64,000 nt of DNA from Ferruginibacter lapsinanis (GCF_020783315.1 NZ_CP086063.1:1054001-1118000), one strand, 5' to 3'; counted from the first letter of the stretch, positions 1-9,303 are shown. Notes: a model not told the origin generated them from the sequence alone. Numbers and translations are program-made.

Positions 1-931
1 TTCCGTTGAAATATCTTTTTTGAATCAGATCATTTTTTAAGAACATTACCTGGGCTCCTTCTTTCAGGATCAATTCATATTCTGCAGGATATATATGCTC
101 AGGAAATTCATCATCAACGGTTGCGGTATAAGTGAATGTATCTCCAAACAATCTGTATAGTTGCATTTGATTGATCTCATCTGCCTGTTTGTTGTGAGAG
201 GTAAGTGTAATATATTTTTCTTCACGGGAGGGTCTGAATGTTGGATCATATCTCATGTGCAGATCTTCAAAATCATCAGCTGTCATATCATTATTACGCA
301 CCTTATTTAACAGGCGTACAAAAGAGTCTTCTTTCTGACGATAGATCTTATCCAGCTCAATCAATAGAGGCATTTGCTCTTTAACAGCAAGGCTGTCGAA
401 GAAGAATGGCGAACTATAATATTCCTGCAAAATGCTCCACTCGTGATTTTGAGCAACGGGAGGAAGTTGATACAGATCCCCGATGCATAAAAGTTGTACG
501 CCACCAAAAGGGGTATCATAATTTCTACGAATACTTTTTAAAATGGTATCAAGCGCATCCATTACATCACAACGAACCATGCTTATTTCGTCAATAACCA
601 ATAGCTCCATTTTACGAAGCAATTGTTGGCGTTGTTTGTTGTACCTGATCTTTGAAAGTAATTCAGACTTATTACCCGAAGTAGGTAAGAATGGTTGAAA
701 AGGTAGTTGAAAAAGGCTATGCAAAGTAACGCCTCCGGCGTTAATAGCGGCAACGCCGGTTGGGGCAGCTACTACAATATTTTTTGTACAGTTTTCTTTT
801 AAATATTTAAGAAAAGTGGTTTTGCCTGTGCCGGCTTTACCGGTAAGAAAAATATTCTCACTGGTTTCGGTAACAAACCTGTACGCAAGTTCAAAAATTT
901 CGTTACGATCAATATGTTGTAAACTAGACAC
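1..931 (-). CDS. Pif1/RecD-like ATP-dependent DNA helicase (partial)
   Basis: Leftward gene cut by the window start; about 310 N-terminal residues are visible. Counted from the GTG at 931, Walker A GKAGTGKT lies near residues 31-38, an APTGVAA motif near 56-62, Walker B VIDEISMV near 112-119 and GDLYQLPPV near 151-159. This is the order and wording of Pif1-family superfamily 1B helicases, which unwind DNA 5' to 3' with ATP. Bacteroidota members are usually 600-800 aa, so over half is missing here. The frame has a stop just upstream and no ATG, leaving GTG (931) or TTG (937) as start. The accessory C-terminal domain is outside the window. Confidence 0.85.
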   Translation of the reverse strand, partial: MSSLQHIDRNEIFELAYRFVTETSENIFLTGKAGTGKTTFLKYLKENCTKNIVVAAPTGVAAINAGGVTLHSLFQLPFQPFLPTSGNKSELLSKIRYNKQRQQLLRKMELLVIDEISMVRCDVMDALDTILKSIRRNYDTPFGGVQLLCIGDLYQLPPVAQNHEWSILQEYYSSPFFFDSLAVKEQMPLLIELDKIYRQKEDSFVRLLNKVRNNDMTADDFEDLHMRYDPTFRPSREEKYITLTSHNKQADEINQMQLYRLFGDTFTYTATVDDEFPEHIYPAEYELILKEGAQVMFLKNDLIQKRYFNG

Positions 932-1000
932 AGGCAAAACGAATTATGTATTTAATTAAAGATAGACAGAGATATACTGAAAATAGGTTGCATGCATTAT

Positions 1001-1468
1001 TTATTTTTTTTGGATAATTTCTCTGATAAGGTCCGATTCGAAACCTTTCTGTAACAGATAATCCTGCATTTTTCTTTTTTTGATAAAAATATTTTTTTCC
1101 TTCTTTAATGAGATGGCTTTTTTTTCGGCAAGAGAATAAAGAGTATCCATATAATCCTGCTCATCTATTTGCTTCAACGCCTTTTTTATGCAATAATCGC
1201 TTACCCCTTTGTGTTTTAGCTCGTATTTGATCTTTACTTTCCCCCAGTTTTTGGTTCTGAATTTGCCTCCGGCAAAATGAATGGCAAAACGTTCCTCATT
1301 CAGGTAATTTTCTTCGATCAATCTTCCGATCAGCTCCTCTACATCATCTTTAAACAACCCGTACCCATATAACTTTTCTTTTACCTCCGAGTGACATCGC
1401 TCCTGATAAGCGCAGAACTGCTTTATTTTTGGAAAAGCCTGCTTAGGTGTGAGTTTTTGTTCAAACAT
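1001..1468 (-). CDS. recX: Regulatory protein RecX
   Basis: 155 aa, the usual RecX length. It shows the three-helix repeats of the family: CHSEVKEKLYGYGL near residues 25-38, the central LIEENYLNEERFAIHFAGGKFRTKNWG segment near 50-76, and a C-terminal repeat ending DYLLQKGFESDLIREI. RecX modulates RecA filaments in the cytoplasm. It is followed on the same strand, 69 bases on, by the Pif1-like helicase, so the two may be co-transcribed as a DNA-maintenance pair. recA is not in the window. The ATG at 1468 is the only sensible start. Confidence 0.88.
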   Translation of the reverse strand: MFEQKLTPKQAFPKIKQFCAYQERCHSEVKEKLYGYGLFKDDVEELIGRLIEENYLNEERFAIHFAGGKFRTKNWGKVKIKYELKHKGVSDYCIKKALKQIDEQDYMDTLYSLAEKKAISLKKEKNIFIKKRKMQDYLLQKGFESDLIREIIQKK

Positions 1469-1581
1469 AGTTTACAAAAATAGCAGGGTTGTTACAATGA
1501 CAGCCGAATTTTGTGGCTAAATTTTGATAAATCAAATTATCTGAACAATTCGTCATTAAGACAAACAAATATTTCTGTATC

Positions 1582-1613
1582 TTGAGCCGGTTAAATGCAA
1601 AATTTTATCTTTG
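1582..1613 (+). promoter_or_regulatory. Bacteroidota-type promoter of dnaN
   Basis: TATCTTTG at 1606-1613 matches the phylum -7 consensus TAnnTTTG exactly; a TTG at 1582-1584 stands 21 bases upstream as the -33 element. The dnaN ATG follows 20 bases after the -7 box. Confidence 0.6.
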
Positions 1614-1633
1614 ATTTTTAATACAACTATATT

Positions 1634-2749
1634 ATGAAGTTTATTGTTTCCTCTTCGGCATTGTTAAAGCAACTGCAACAGATCAACGGTGTTATTAATA
1701 CAAATACGGTATTACCTATTTTGGAAGATTTTCTATTTGAAATTGAAAAAAATAAATTGACGGTTGTTGCCACAGATTTGGAAACAGTGATGAAAGTGCA
1801 TTTGGATATTGAAGCCAAAGACAGTGGAAAAGTTTGTATTCCTGCAAAAATTTTAATGGACTCTTTAAAGAATATAGCAGAGCAACCGCTGACTTTTACT
1901 ATTGATAAAAATTATGGAATTGAAATTACCAGTGACAATGGTAAATACAAAGTGATGGGAGAAAATCCGGATAATTTTCCAAAGGAACCGGCAGCGGATG
2001 ATGCCAATTCTTTCACCATTAGTTCTTCTGCATTGGTAACAGCGATCAATAAAAGTCTATTTGCAGTTAGCAACGATGATCTGAGACCAGCAATGACAGG
2101 CGTATTTTTTGAATTGGATAAAAAAGGATTGACTTGTGTTGCAACAGATGCACACAGATTGGTTCGTTACAGAAGAACAGATGTAAGTTGTCCTAAAACA
2201 GATACTTTTATTGCACCTAAAAAGCCCTTGAATTTATTGAAAGCGGCTTTACCTGATAATGATGATGAACTAACGGTATCGTATAACAGCAATCATTTGT
2301 TTGTAAAACATGGCGGCACTGAATTAGTGTGTAGACTGATAGATGCTCGTTTTCCTGATTATAAAGTGGTAATACCCCTTGACAACCCATATAAATTAAC
2401 CATTAATAAAAGTGATTTTCAAAGTGCATTACGCCGGGTAAGTGTATTTAGTAATAAAAGCACTAATCAGGTTGCGTTAAACATCAGTGGCAGTGAATTG
2501 CAGCTGGCTGCACAGGATGTAGATTTTAGCAACGAAGGAAATGAACGTATGTCTTGTCAATATGATGGCGAAGATCTGCAAATAGCATTCAATGCAAAAT
2601 TCTTAATTGAAATGCTGGGAGCTGCAGATACAGAAGAGATAAATATGGAATTAAGCACTCCGACAAAAGCAGGTATCATTAAACCAACTGAAATGGATCC
2701 AAATGAAGAGTTATTAATGTTGGTAATGCCGTTGATGTTGAACAGTTAA
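1634..2749 (+). CDS. dnaN: DNA polymerase III beta subunit (sliding clamp)
   Basis: 371 aa, full family length, with all three clamp domains. The start MKFIVSSSALLKQLQQINGV is typical; the segment ATDAHRLVRYRR near residues 168-179 is the conserved turn of domain 2; the C terminus ends in VMPLML, close to the canonical VMPMR-type end that lines the peptide-binding cleft. It forms the dimeric ring that tethers DNA polymerase III to DNA. Neither dnaA nor recF is beside it, so the classical dnaA-dnaN-recF order is not kept here, as is common in this phylum. It has its own promoter and a terminator behind it. Confidence 0.97.
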   Translation: MKFIVSSSALLKQLQQINGVINTNTVLPILEDFLFEIEKNKLTVVATDLETVMKVHLDIEAKDSGKVCIPAKILMDSLKNIAEQPLTFTIDKNYGIEITSDNGKYKVMGENPDNFPKEPAADDANSFTISSSALVTAINKSLFAVSNDDLRPAMTGVFFELDKKGLTCVATDAHRLVRYRRTDVSCPKTDTFIAPKKPLNLLKAALPDNDDELTVSYNSNHLFVKHGGTELVCRLIDARFPDYKVVIPLDNPYKLTINKSDFQSALRRVSVFSNKSTNQVALNISGSELQLAAQDVDFSNEGNERMSCQYDGEDLQIAFNAKFLIEMLGAADTEEINMELSTPTKAGIIKPTEMDPNEELLMLVMPLMLNS

Positions 2750-2774
2750 TATTTCTTTTCAAAATATTTTTTCT

Positions 2775-2801
2775 AATCTCCATGAAAGTGGAGATTTTTT
2801 T
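2775..2801 (+). terminator. Intrinsic terminator after dnaN
   Basis: Stem AATCTCCA (2775-2782) pairs with TGGAGATT (2789-2796) around a 6-nt loop and runs into a T tract to 2801. The tract touches the stop codon of the convergent DUF2306 gene. Confidence 0.75.
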
Positions 2802-3456
2802 ATGTCACGGATACTTTGAGTTTCCTTCTTTTAATTTGATTGTAAATAATTATTTCTGCAATAATTAAATTTAATCCCCAACCTAACCAGGCAATGATCC
2901 TATATCGATCCATAGGGCCAATGTTGGTAAACTCGGCAAATAAAACTTTCCAGGCCCTTAATGTCAAAGCGGAAAGTGTGAGGGCGTAGCTCCGGATCAT
3001 ATAGGCCCTGTGAGCAACAAAGTCTTTCTTTATAGCATGGTATAATGCAATGCCAGTGCTGCCTATCCATAAAACGGATAGTAAAATAAAGCCAATGATG
3101 CTACTGATCCCACCATTGGCATAAAAACTCATAATGAGTCCGGCCGGCCCTGTTATAAACATGATATTAATCACATATAGATACCCAAGCCTTCGGTGGA
3201 GCAACTGATTTCTTTTTAATAACGGTTTGGAGAACTGAGAAAAACCAGCAAACAGCACTAACATGCTGGTAAAAACATGAGTAAAGAAAGCGATTCGCCA
3301 CACATCAATATGAATATACGCCTGCTTTAATTGTAAAAAACCGATATCGGTTTTGAGGGTGTGGTATGGCAAAATGATCCTCAGCATTAAAAAACTAAAG
3401 AATGCCAGCACTGCCATTAAAACGATGGCTAATATGTTTTTGAAAGTCGGCTTCAA
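2800..3456 (-). CDS. DUF2306 family membrane protein
   Basis: 218 aa with about six hydrophobic segments (near residues 7-29, 52-74, 90-107, 120-138, 158-172 and 190-206). The segments HRRLGYLYV, GPAGLIMSF and VAHRAYMIRSYALTLSALTLR match the DUF2306 family, inner-membrane proteins of unknown function with conserved His and Arg residues between helices. The start must be TTG at 3456: the frame has a stop 12 bases upstream and no ATG fits. Convergent with dnaN and divergent from the YARHG lipoprotein. Confidence 0.75.
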   Translation of the reverse strand: MKPTFKNILAIVLMAVLAFFSFLMLRIILPYHTLKTDIGFLQLKQAYIHIDVWRIAFFTHVFTSMLVLFAGFSQFSKPLLKRNQLLHRRLGYLYVINIMFITGPAGLIMSFYANGGISSIIGFILLSVLWIGSTGIALYHAIKKDFVAHRAYMIRSYALTLSALTLRAWKVLFAEFTNIGPMDRYRIIAWLGWGLNLIIAEIIIYNQIKRRKLKVSVT

Positions 3457-3475
3457 TGTGTTATATTAGACAAAA

Positions 3476-3483
3476 CAAAGCTA
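3476..3483 (-). promoter_or_regulatory. -7 box of the DUF2306 gene
   Basis: Read leftward the sequence is TAGCTTTG, an exact TAnnTTTG match 19 bases before the TTG start codon. No clear TTG -33 element is present. Confidence 0.45.
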
Positions 3484-3484
3484 T

Positions 3485-4213
3485 ATGAAACTACCTAAAC
3501 TTTGCCTACTTATTGTTATAACATTGTTTGTAGGCTGCAAAAACAAATCTGCAAAAAGCGACAAGATCGCAAAAATTGATTCCAGTACAATTTCAATATC
3601 ACCAGATCTTATAGGTTCCTATGTTGGTCCTTTTGGTAAAAACAGAATTACACTTCTTATTACAAAAGTTACGGGAGACAGCGTAGCAGGCAGAACAGTT
3701 GTTGGAGGAAATGACAGACCATTTGTAGGTACAGTAAAAAAAGATTCGGGTATAATTAAAGTGGAAGCTAAAGAACCTGGCGATGACAAAAATGATGGAA
3801 TGTTTAATTTATCGTTTGATGAAAAAAACAAAAATATTCTTGTTGGTGATTGGAAACCTTTTGTAGAAAATAAAAACAGTGGAGCAAAAAACTTTACATT
3901 AAATAGAAAGGTTTTCGTTTATTCTAAAGATGTAGGTATATATCCGCAGGCATCTCAAAGAGAACTGAAAGAATCTGATGTAAATAATCTTACCAAATGG
4001 GAGCTGGAGGTAATGCGGAATGAAATTTTTGCCAGACACGGATATTGTTTTAAAAAGAAAAATATCCGGGAAACACTTGAAACCCAGGACTGGTATGTGC
4101 CCAATACCGTTGATGTAAAAGATATGTTGACTGACGTAGAAAAAAAGAATGTAGAACTGATAAAAAAATATGAAAAATATTCTGATGAGTATGGAGACGA
4201 ATACGGAAGATAG
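3485..4213 (+). CDS. YARHG-domain lipoprotein
   Basis: 242 aa. The N terminus is a lipoprotein signal peptide with lipobox LFVGC (Cys18). A beta-rich middle region follows. The C-terminal part, from about residue 165, contains LTKWELEVMRNEIFARHGYCF and matches the YARHG domain, an extracellular domain found in envelope proteins of many bacteria with no known activity. Probably anchored in the outer membrane. A strong bidirectional hairpin ends the gene. Substrate and role cannot be told from sequence. Confidence 0.75.
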   Translation: MKLPKLCLLIVITLFVGCKNKSAKSDKIAKIDSSTISISPDLIGSYVGPFGKNRITLLITKVTGDSVAGRTVVGGNDRPFVGTVKKDSGIIKVEAKEPGDDKNDGMFNLSFDEKNKNILVGDWKPFVENKNSGAKNFTLNRKVFVYSKDVGIYPQASQRELKESDVNNLTKWELEVMRNEIFARHGYCFKKKNIRETLETQDWYVPNTVDVKDMLTDVEKKNVELIKKYEKYSDEYGDEYGR

Positions 4214-4230
4214 ATTTGTATAAACAGAAT

Positions 4231-4268
4231 AAAAAAATCCATTCATAAAAATTATGAATGGATTTTTT
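4231..4268. terminator. Bidirectional intrinsic terminator
   Basis: A perfect 15-bp stem (4232-4246 with 4254-4268), A-rich on its left end and T-rich on its right, lies between two convergent genes and can stop transcription from both sides. Confidence 0.85.
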
Positions 4269-4300
4269 GTTAACTACATACAATATATATCCATAAAGTT

Positions 4301-5455
4301 TTATTTTTTTATCTGCTCAAATTCTCTTTTCAATGTATTGATGTCTTCTTGTTGTTCGATAAGATATAAGCTTAACTCTTCTATTTTTTCAAGTAGTTTA
4401 GCTATCATTTCTGATAGGTGGATGCCCGTTAGCTTTACTTCACTTTCTGTTGGAATATTTGGTAGATGTTTATTCTGGAGAATAAACGCTTTCAATTCTT
4501 CAATACTACGTAATTGATAATTATTGTAGAATACATGATCCGCCCAGGTGTTGACCAGCGCAACTCTTATACTATCAGCAATTATACCGCCTATTACATT
4601 CAGTTTTCTATTTCCTTTAAAGCTATATCCGGCCGGATTTGTGTTTCCGATTAAAATTTGCCCAGTGGAAATGTCGCCATAGATAATGGTTTTAGATATA
4701 CCACTGCCAATGTATAATTTATTACTACTTACATCATTAAAACCCGCCATTGATCCTATAAAAATATTGTTGTTGCCTAGATTAAAATATCCTGCAGAAT
4801 CTCCAATAGCAACATTGCCATTTCCGGTAATATTACTGTACAGGGCATTGCACCCAATAGTTGTGTTGGCATTGCCATCTGTATTTGAAAAAAATGCCCC
4901 TGTTCCAACAGCAGTATTCATATTTCCTTTATTGCTGAATAAAGCAGCATTTCCAATAGCAGTATTATAAACACCTTCCATATTTGAAAAAAGCGAAGCT
5001 GTTCCTAATGACACATTACCATTGCCTGTAGTCATACTTGTTTGCGAAACAATTCCGACTGCTGTATTGTAAAATCCGTAATTATTATTTTGCAGAGCGC
5101 CATGACCTACAGCCACATTTCCATAGCCAATTTTGTTTGATTCAAGAGATCGGTGCCCAACAGCAGTATTTTCATATCCGCTTGTATTTTCGGATAAGGT
5201 ATTATTGCCTATTGCAATATTTTTGTATCCGTTAATATTTGAATAAAGACTGTTTTCCCCCACAGCTACATTATTATAACCATCTGTAGTTGAGTATAAC
5301 GAGTGATAGCCAAAAGCAGAATTACCCCATCCGCCAACCAGCCTCATCAGGGCACTATCACCAAATGCCGTGTTGTCTGATTGAGAAAATGCGGTTAAAA
5401 AAATACCGATAAAATAAAGCAAAATGATCATTGATTTTTGGTAAACTCTTTTCAT
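4301..5455 (-). CDS. Secreted YadA-head-like repeat protein
   Basis: 384 aa. A signal peptide ending in FSQ (about residue 25) is followed to about residue 235 by ten or so repeats of 21-24 residues of the form NTAVGxxALxSNxxGxxN, like the YadA/Hia head motif that folds into a left-handed beta roll. After a short spacer the segment WADHVFYNNYQLRSIEELK through LPNIPTESEV is the tail region often found on such Bacteroidota proteins, and the end (about 350-384) is a predicted coiled coil rich in E, L and K. The protein is exported and probably trimeric. It lacks the beta-barrel of a true type V autotransporter. Confidence 0.7.
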   Translation of the reverse strand: MKRVYQKSMIILLYFIGIFLTAFSQSDNTAFGDSALMRLVGGWGNSAFGYHSLYSTTDGYNNVAVGENSLYSNINGYKNIAIGNNTLSENTSGYENTAVGHRSLESNKIGYGNVAVGHGALQNNNYGFYNTAVGIVSQTSMTTGNGNVSLGTASLFSNMEGVYNTAIGNAALFSNKGNMNTAVGTGAFFSNTDGNANTTIGCNALYSNITGNGNVAIGDSAGYFNLGNNNIFIGSMAGFNDVSSNKLYIGSGISKTIIYGDISTGQILIGNTNPAGYSFKGNRKLNVIGGIIADSIRVALVNTWADHVFYNNYQLRSIEELKAFILQNKHLPNIPTESEVKLTGIHLSEMIAKLLEKIEELSLYLIEQQEDINTLKREFEQIKK

Positions 5456-5593
5456 GATATATTTATTTAATATTACAAAATAAATATATAAGAGGGTGGT
5501 AGAAATGACCGGTGTCAGCTATGATGCTTATTCTCGTCATTATATTCCTACCGCATCATAACGGAAAACAGGAGATCGGTTTTTTATTATTAA

Positions 5594-6574
5594 TTATTGC
5601 TGTTGTTGTTGCTGTTGTATCATCATATCTGTATACCTTCTGAAAGAATTATTTGTACCGTCGGCATCAGTTACTGGTGTAATATATTGAGGTTCCAATA
5701 CGGCATTTATTTCTTTCGAAATAGCCCCATCTTCATAACTAACGGAAACGCCTACCTCTAAAGATTGTTTGGCAGAACCTTTATATGTGCCCTTAACAGG
5801 AGAACAGTCAGAAAAGTTTCTGCCAATAGCTAAACGAACATGCAGGTCATTTACCACACAGTTATTGGTCGGATCAAGTCCTATCCAGCCATAGAATGGG
5901 ATATACGCCTCTACCCATGCGTGGGTGGCTCCTTCACCACGCAAATCTTTATCTTTTGGACAAACATATCCACTTACATACCGAGCCGGAATATTAATTA
6001 AACGAAGCATTACAGAAAGAATATGTGCAAAATCCTGACATACGCCTGCTTTTAAATTCCATACTTCATCTAAAGTGGTTTGTGTGTTGGTGATACCTTT
6101 TATGTATTGAAAATTTTGATACACATATTTGTTCAGTTCCTGCGCCGCGTCAAAAACATTGCTCTTTTTGAATTTTTCAACATCGGCAATTTTTTTAACG
6201 TCCTCAATAGCAGCAAAAAATTCGGGGATTAAAAAATCAATGAACGGAACAACGTTTCTGATCTGATGTAAATGATTCCACTGTTCATCTATTGGTTCAG
6301 AATTATTAGGTAATGCTCTTTCTTTTGTAACAATAGTTTTGGTAGAATCTATTCTTAATTCTTTATGCAACTCTATATTCATAAAAGTACCGATCTCATT
6401 ACCATAATAATCTCTGTATTTTTCTACAGCCGGTTCGCCGGTAATGATCAACTGGTGACTTAATACATCCTGATATTCATCTCTTATCGGAAATAAAATT
6501 ATTTGATTGGCACTATCACGAACCGGTTCCGGATATGTATATTTTGTTACATGATGAATAATGAAACGGGGCAT
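5594..6574 (-). CDS. Transglutaminase-like cysteine protease family protein
   Basis: 326 aa with no signal peptide, so cytoplasmic. The N-terminal beta domain (about 1-100) precedes the transglutaminase core with the triad Cys179 (GVCQDF), His218 (ATHAWVE) and Asp234 (GLDPTNN). Family members hydrolyse or transfer on peptide amide bonds. It is the last gene of a leftward set with an alpha-E protein and a circularly permuted ATP-grasp protein, a trio conserved in many bacteria and thought to make and trim an unidentified peptide. The C terminus ends in a run of seven Gln (CAG/CAA), a likely slippage tract. Confidence 0.85.
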   Translation of the reverse strand: MPRFIIHHVTKYTYPEPVRDSANQIILFPIRDEYQDVLSHQLIITGEPAVEKYRDYYGNEIGTFMNIELHKELRIDSTKTIVTKERALPNNSEPIDEQWNHLHQIRNVVPFIDFLIPEFFAAIEDVKKIADVEKFKKSNVFDAAQELNKYVYQNFQYIKGITNTQTTLDEVWNLKAGVCQDFAHILSVMLRLINIPARYVSGYVCPKDKDLRGEGATHAWVEAYIPFYGWIGLDPTNNCVVNDLHVRLAIGRNFSDCSPVKGTYKGSAKQSLEVGVSVSYEDGAISKEINAVLEPQYITPVTDADGTNNSFRRYTDMMIQQQQQQQ

Positions 6575-6693
6575 ATATTTTATAGCGTTTAGTAGTTTAG
6601 CGTATTTAGCAAAAAAGTATTAGAATGCGGTTATCTTTCTATGTAAGAGAAATATGTGAATATCAGTTTGATCAGTGTCATCAGAGTTCTAGA

Positions 6694-7629
6694 CTATGAA
6701 TATCCAAAATAGCTTTTTCCTAATGCTGTACCGATATCATATAAACCGGTTTTTGATTCATTCAAAAAATTGTGTAGCCCTTCCTGAAAAATTGAATTAG
6801 AGGTGCTGAACTGTACTTTACTTTTGAACTTGCCGATCATAAAATCTATCTGATTAAAATCAGATGCATTTCTTTCACTCTTTAATCTTTCAAAATAACG
6901 ATGTACTCTGTTGATTGAATAAACGAGTGAACGAGGAAATTTGTCGTTTAGCACTACCTGTTCTACCACATTTTTTGCTTCAAATCCGCCACGGTACGTT
7001 TTGAGATATAACTCATAACCAGAGATCGACATTAACAGATATTTCCAATAAGTAGTGTCGGTTGTTTTATTTACATCGTAATATACGTCACTAAATTTCA
7101 CATCTAAGATATCAGCACTTTGTATAGCACGTTCCAGGTATTTTCCAATATTTATAAAAGAATTTCCCTCACCTCTTGCCATGGTAACGTCAGTTGTTCC
7201 GCAGTATAATAATCCGTAGCGGAGTAAATTATCCAATATTGTTATCGGATCGTCTTTTTGTAAAAGCTGCGCCATTTTCTCATCTCTAACTGCATGATAA
7301 AAGTCATTAAGGCATTGCCACATTTCTTTAGTGATATGGTCTTGTACGCTTCGACCATTTTCTCTGGCCTGGGTAACAATATTTAATACAGAGTTAGGGT
7401 TGTCTTTACCCACTACCATATATTCTAATACACCTCTCGAATCATATGCCATTGCATTGGCCTCTTCTTCTGATAGAAAAGTAAATATTTGTAATACAGG
7501 TTTCCAGCTAAATTCCTGTATATCATCCTGGCTGGATGCATAATTAATTTTCAACGTTCTTAAAATTCCGTCTGTACGCTCCATATAGCGGCTCATCCAG
7601 TACAAACTATCGGCAACTCTACTTAGCAT
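6694..7629 (-). CDS. Alpha-E domain protein
   Basis: 311 aa from the ATG at 7629 (MLSRVADSLYWMSRYMERTD), the invariant start of alpha-E proteins. A longer GTG start at 7644 would begin inside an inverted repeat and is less likely. The protein is all-helical with no signal or membrane segment. No activity has been shown for the family; it always travels with circularly permuted ATP-grasp and transglutaminase-like genes, as here, which suggests one complex or pathway. A gap of about 150 bases with a GC-rich inverted repeat separates it from the ATP-grasp gene upstream. Confidence 0.85.
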   Translation of the reverse strand: MLSRVADSLYWMSRYMERTDGILRTLKINYASSQDDIQEFSWKPVLQIFTFLSEEEANAMAYDSRGVLEYMVVGKDNPNSVLNIVTQARENGRSVQDHITKEMWQCLNDFYHAVRDEKMAQLLQKDDPITILDNLLRYGLLYCGTTDVTMARGEGNSFINIGKYLERAIQSADILDVKFSDVYYDVNKTTDTTYWKYLLMSISGYELYLKTYRGGFEAKNVVEQVVLNDKFPRSLVYSINRVHRYFERLKSERNASDFNQIDFMIGKFKSKVQFSTSNSIFQEGLHNFLNESKTGLYDIGTALGKSYFGYS

Positions 7630-7643
7630 AATAAATATATTCA

Positions 7644-7778
7644 CCCCCTCCGCCCCCTAAAGGGGGAACTGCGAGGATCTTTTAATTTGTAGTTAATAAT
7701 ATTTTTAAATAATCTTTTTTAGTATGTGATAGCAAAGCATTATCCACTTCGTAGTTCCCCCTTTAGGGGGCGAGGGGG
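7644..7778. repeat. GC-rich inverted repeat inside an operon
   Basis: A 27-base arm at 7644-7670 and its near-exact reverse complement at 7753-7778 flank 82 AT-rich bases. Each arm also contains the short palindrome CCCCCTAAAGGGGG (mirrored in the second arm). It lies between two genes that otherwise look co-transcribed. It looks like a small dispersed palindromic unit and could act as an RNA processing or attenuation site. Confidence 0.7.
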
Positions 7779-7780
7779 TA

Positions 7781-9235
7781 TTATGTTGCCAACACCCATG
7801 TGTCTTTACTGCCTCCACCCTGGGAAGAATTCACGATCATAGAACCTTCTTTAAGTGCTACCCTTGTTAATCCTCCCGGAACAATTTCAATTCCATCTGG
7901 CCCACACAATGCATACGGTCGGAGATCTACTCTACGAGGTTGCAGTTTTCCGTTCATGTAACAAGGAACTGTTGATAAACTTATAATTGGTTGTGCAATA
8001 AATTCTCTCGGATTTTTTAGCACTTCTGCTTTGTATTCAACAATTTCTTTTTCGCTAGCGGCGCTACCCATCAGCATTCCATATCCTCCGCTTGCATTGG
8101 TTTTTTTAATAACCATGTTAGTGATATCATTAAATACAAGCTCTCTTTCATCAGCTCTTTCTAAATGATAGGTAGGGACATTTTTTAATATAGGTTCCTC
8201 GTTCAGGTAATACCTGATCATTGAAGGAACATATGTATAAATAGCTTTATCATCTGCAACGCCATTACCTACAGCATTTACAATAGCTACATTACCTTTT
8301 CGGTAGGCGCTCATTAATCCTGCCACACCCAATAAACTGTTGGCATCAAAAGCTAACGGATCAAGGTATTCGTCATCAACACGGCGATAAATAACATCCA
8401 CTTGCTGCAATCCCGAGGTGGTTTTCATAAACACTTTATGATTATCTACCACCAGATCTTTTCCTTCCACCAATTCAACACCCATTAATCTTGCTAATGT
8501 GGTATGTTCAAAATAGGCAGAGTTGTATATACCCGGAGTGAGCAATACAATTGTGGGGTTATAAATTTGTCTTGGAGAAAGTGAAACAAGGTTTCTGTGC
8601 AATATGTTAGGATACTCCGTAACACTCCTTACGTTATTCTGTGGTAGCAGGTCAGGGAAAAGACGTTTGGTGATCTCCCTGTTTTCCAGCATATAACTAA
8701 CGCCACTAGGGGTACGCAGGTTATCTTCTAAAATATAAAAACTCCCATCACTGTTTCTGATAAGATCGATTCCTGAAATATGTACATAAATATCATAAGG
8801 CACAGGGAAATTATGCATTTCTCTGAGGTAGTGCGGACAGCTATAGATCATCTCAGCCGGCACAACCCCATCTTTAATAATGAATTGTGTGCTATAAATA
8901 TCTTTTAAAAAAAGATTGAGTGCTTTAAGGCGTTGTTTAATACCTTTTTCGATATAATCCCATTCAGCGGCGGTGATGATACGGGGAATGATGTCAAATG
9001 GGAATATCTTTTCAATTCCCTCGCCACTGCTGTATACGGTAAAAGTAATACCCTGGCTCATGAACAAACGTTTGGCCAGTTCTTCCTTTTTGTTTAATTC
9101 CTCCACAGAAAGTTGCTGTAAAAAATCGACGGCCTTTTTGTACTGCTCTCTTACGGTAGCGTTCTTGTACATTTCGTCCCATGTATTGGTGTCTACCAAA
9201 TAAGATTGCAGCAGTTCACTTGTTTGCATAATCAA
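7781..9235 (-). CDS. Circularly permuted ATP-grasp protein
   Basis: 484 aa. Segments such as FPFDIIPRIITAAEWDYIEKG, SGIDLIRNSDGSFYILEDN and TPSGVSYMLENR (about residues 78-180) and NASGGYGMLMG (about 380) match the circularly permuted ATP-grasp family, predicted ATP-dependent carboxylate-amine ligases. It is the first gene of a leftward three-gene set with the alpha-E and transglutaminase-like genes. Alternative start at Met3 (9229). The substrate is unknown. Confidence 0.85.
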   Translation of the reverse strand: MIMQTSELLQSYLVDTNTWDEMYKNATVREQYKKAVDFLQQLSVEELNKKEELAKRLFMSQGITFTVYSSGEGIEKIFPFDIIPRIITAAEWDYIEKGIKQRLKALNLFLKDIYSTQFIIKDGVVPAEMIYSCPHYLREMHNFPVPYDIYVHISGIDLIRNSDGSFYILEDNLRTPSGVSYMLENREITKRLFPDLLPQNNVRSVTEYPNILHRNLVSLSPRQIYNPTIVLLTPGIYNSAYFEHTTLARLMGVELVEGKDLVVDNHKVFMKTTSGLQQVDVIYRRVDDEYLDPLAFDANSLLGVAGLMSAYRKGNVAIVNAVGNGVADDKAIYTYVPSMIRYYLNEEPILKNVPTYHLERADERELVFNDITNMVIKKTNASGGYGMLMGSAASEKEIVEYKAEVLKNPREFIAQPIISLSTVPCYMNGKLQPRRVDLRPYALCGPDGIEIVPGGLTRVALKEGSMIVNSSQGGGSKDTWVLAT

Positions 9236-9284
9236 CTGTTTTGGAAATTAAATGGCAGGCAATCGTCGAAAAGTAATATATATC

Positions 9285-9292
9285 CAAATATA
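9285..9292 (-). promoter_or_regulatory. -7 box of the ATP-grasp operon
   Basis: Leftward TATATTTG is an exact TAnnTTTG match, 49 bases before the ATP-grasp start. No TTG element at the usual spacing was found. Confidence 0.4.
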
Positions 9293-9303
9293 ATAAATCA
9301 AAC

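Noticed and set aside
406..597. Rightward 63-aa ORF at the window start
   Set aside because: It is antisense to the Pif1-like helicase, whose motifs are unmistakable.
5594..5620. Gln repeat at the transglutaminase C terminus as a functional domain
   Set aside because: Seven Gln next to the stop is best explained by replication slippage of CAG/CAA; kept only as a note.
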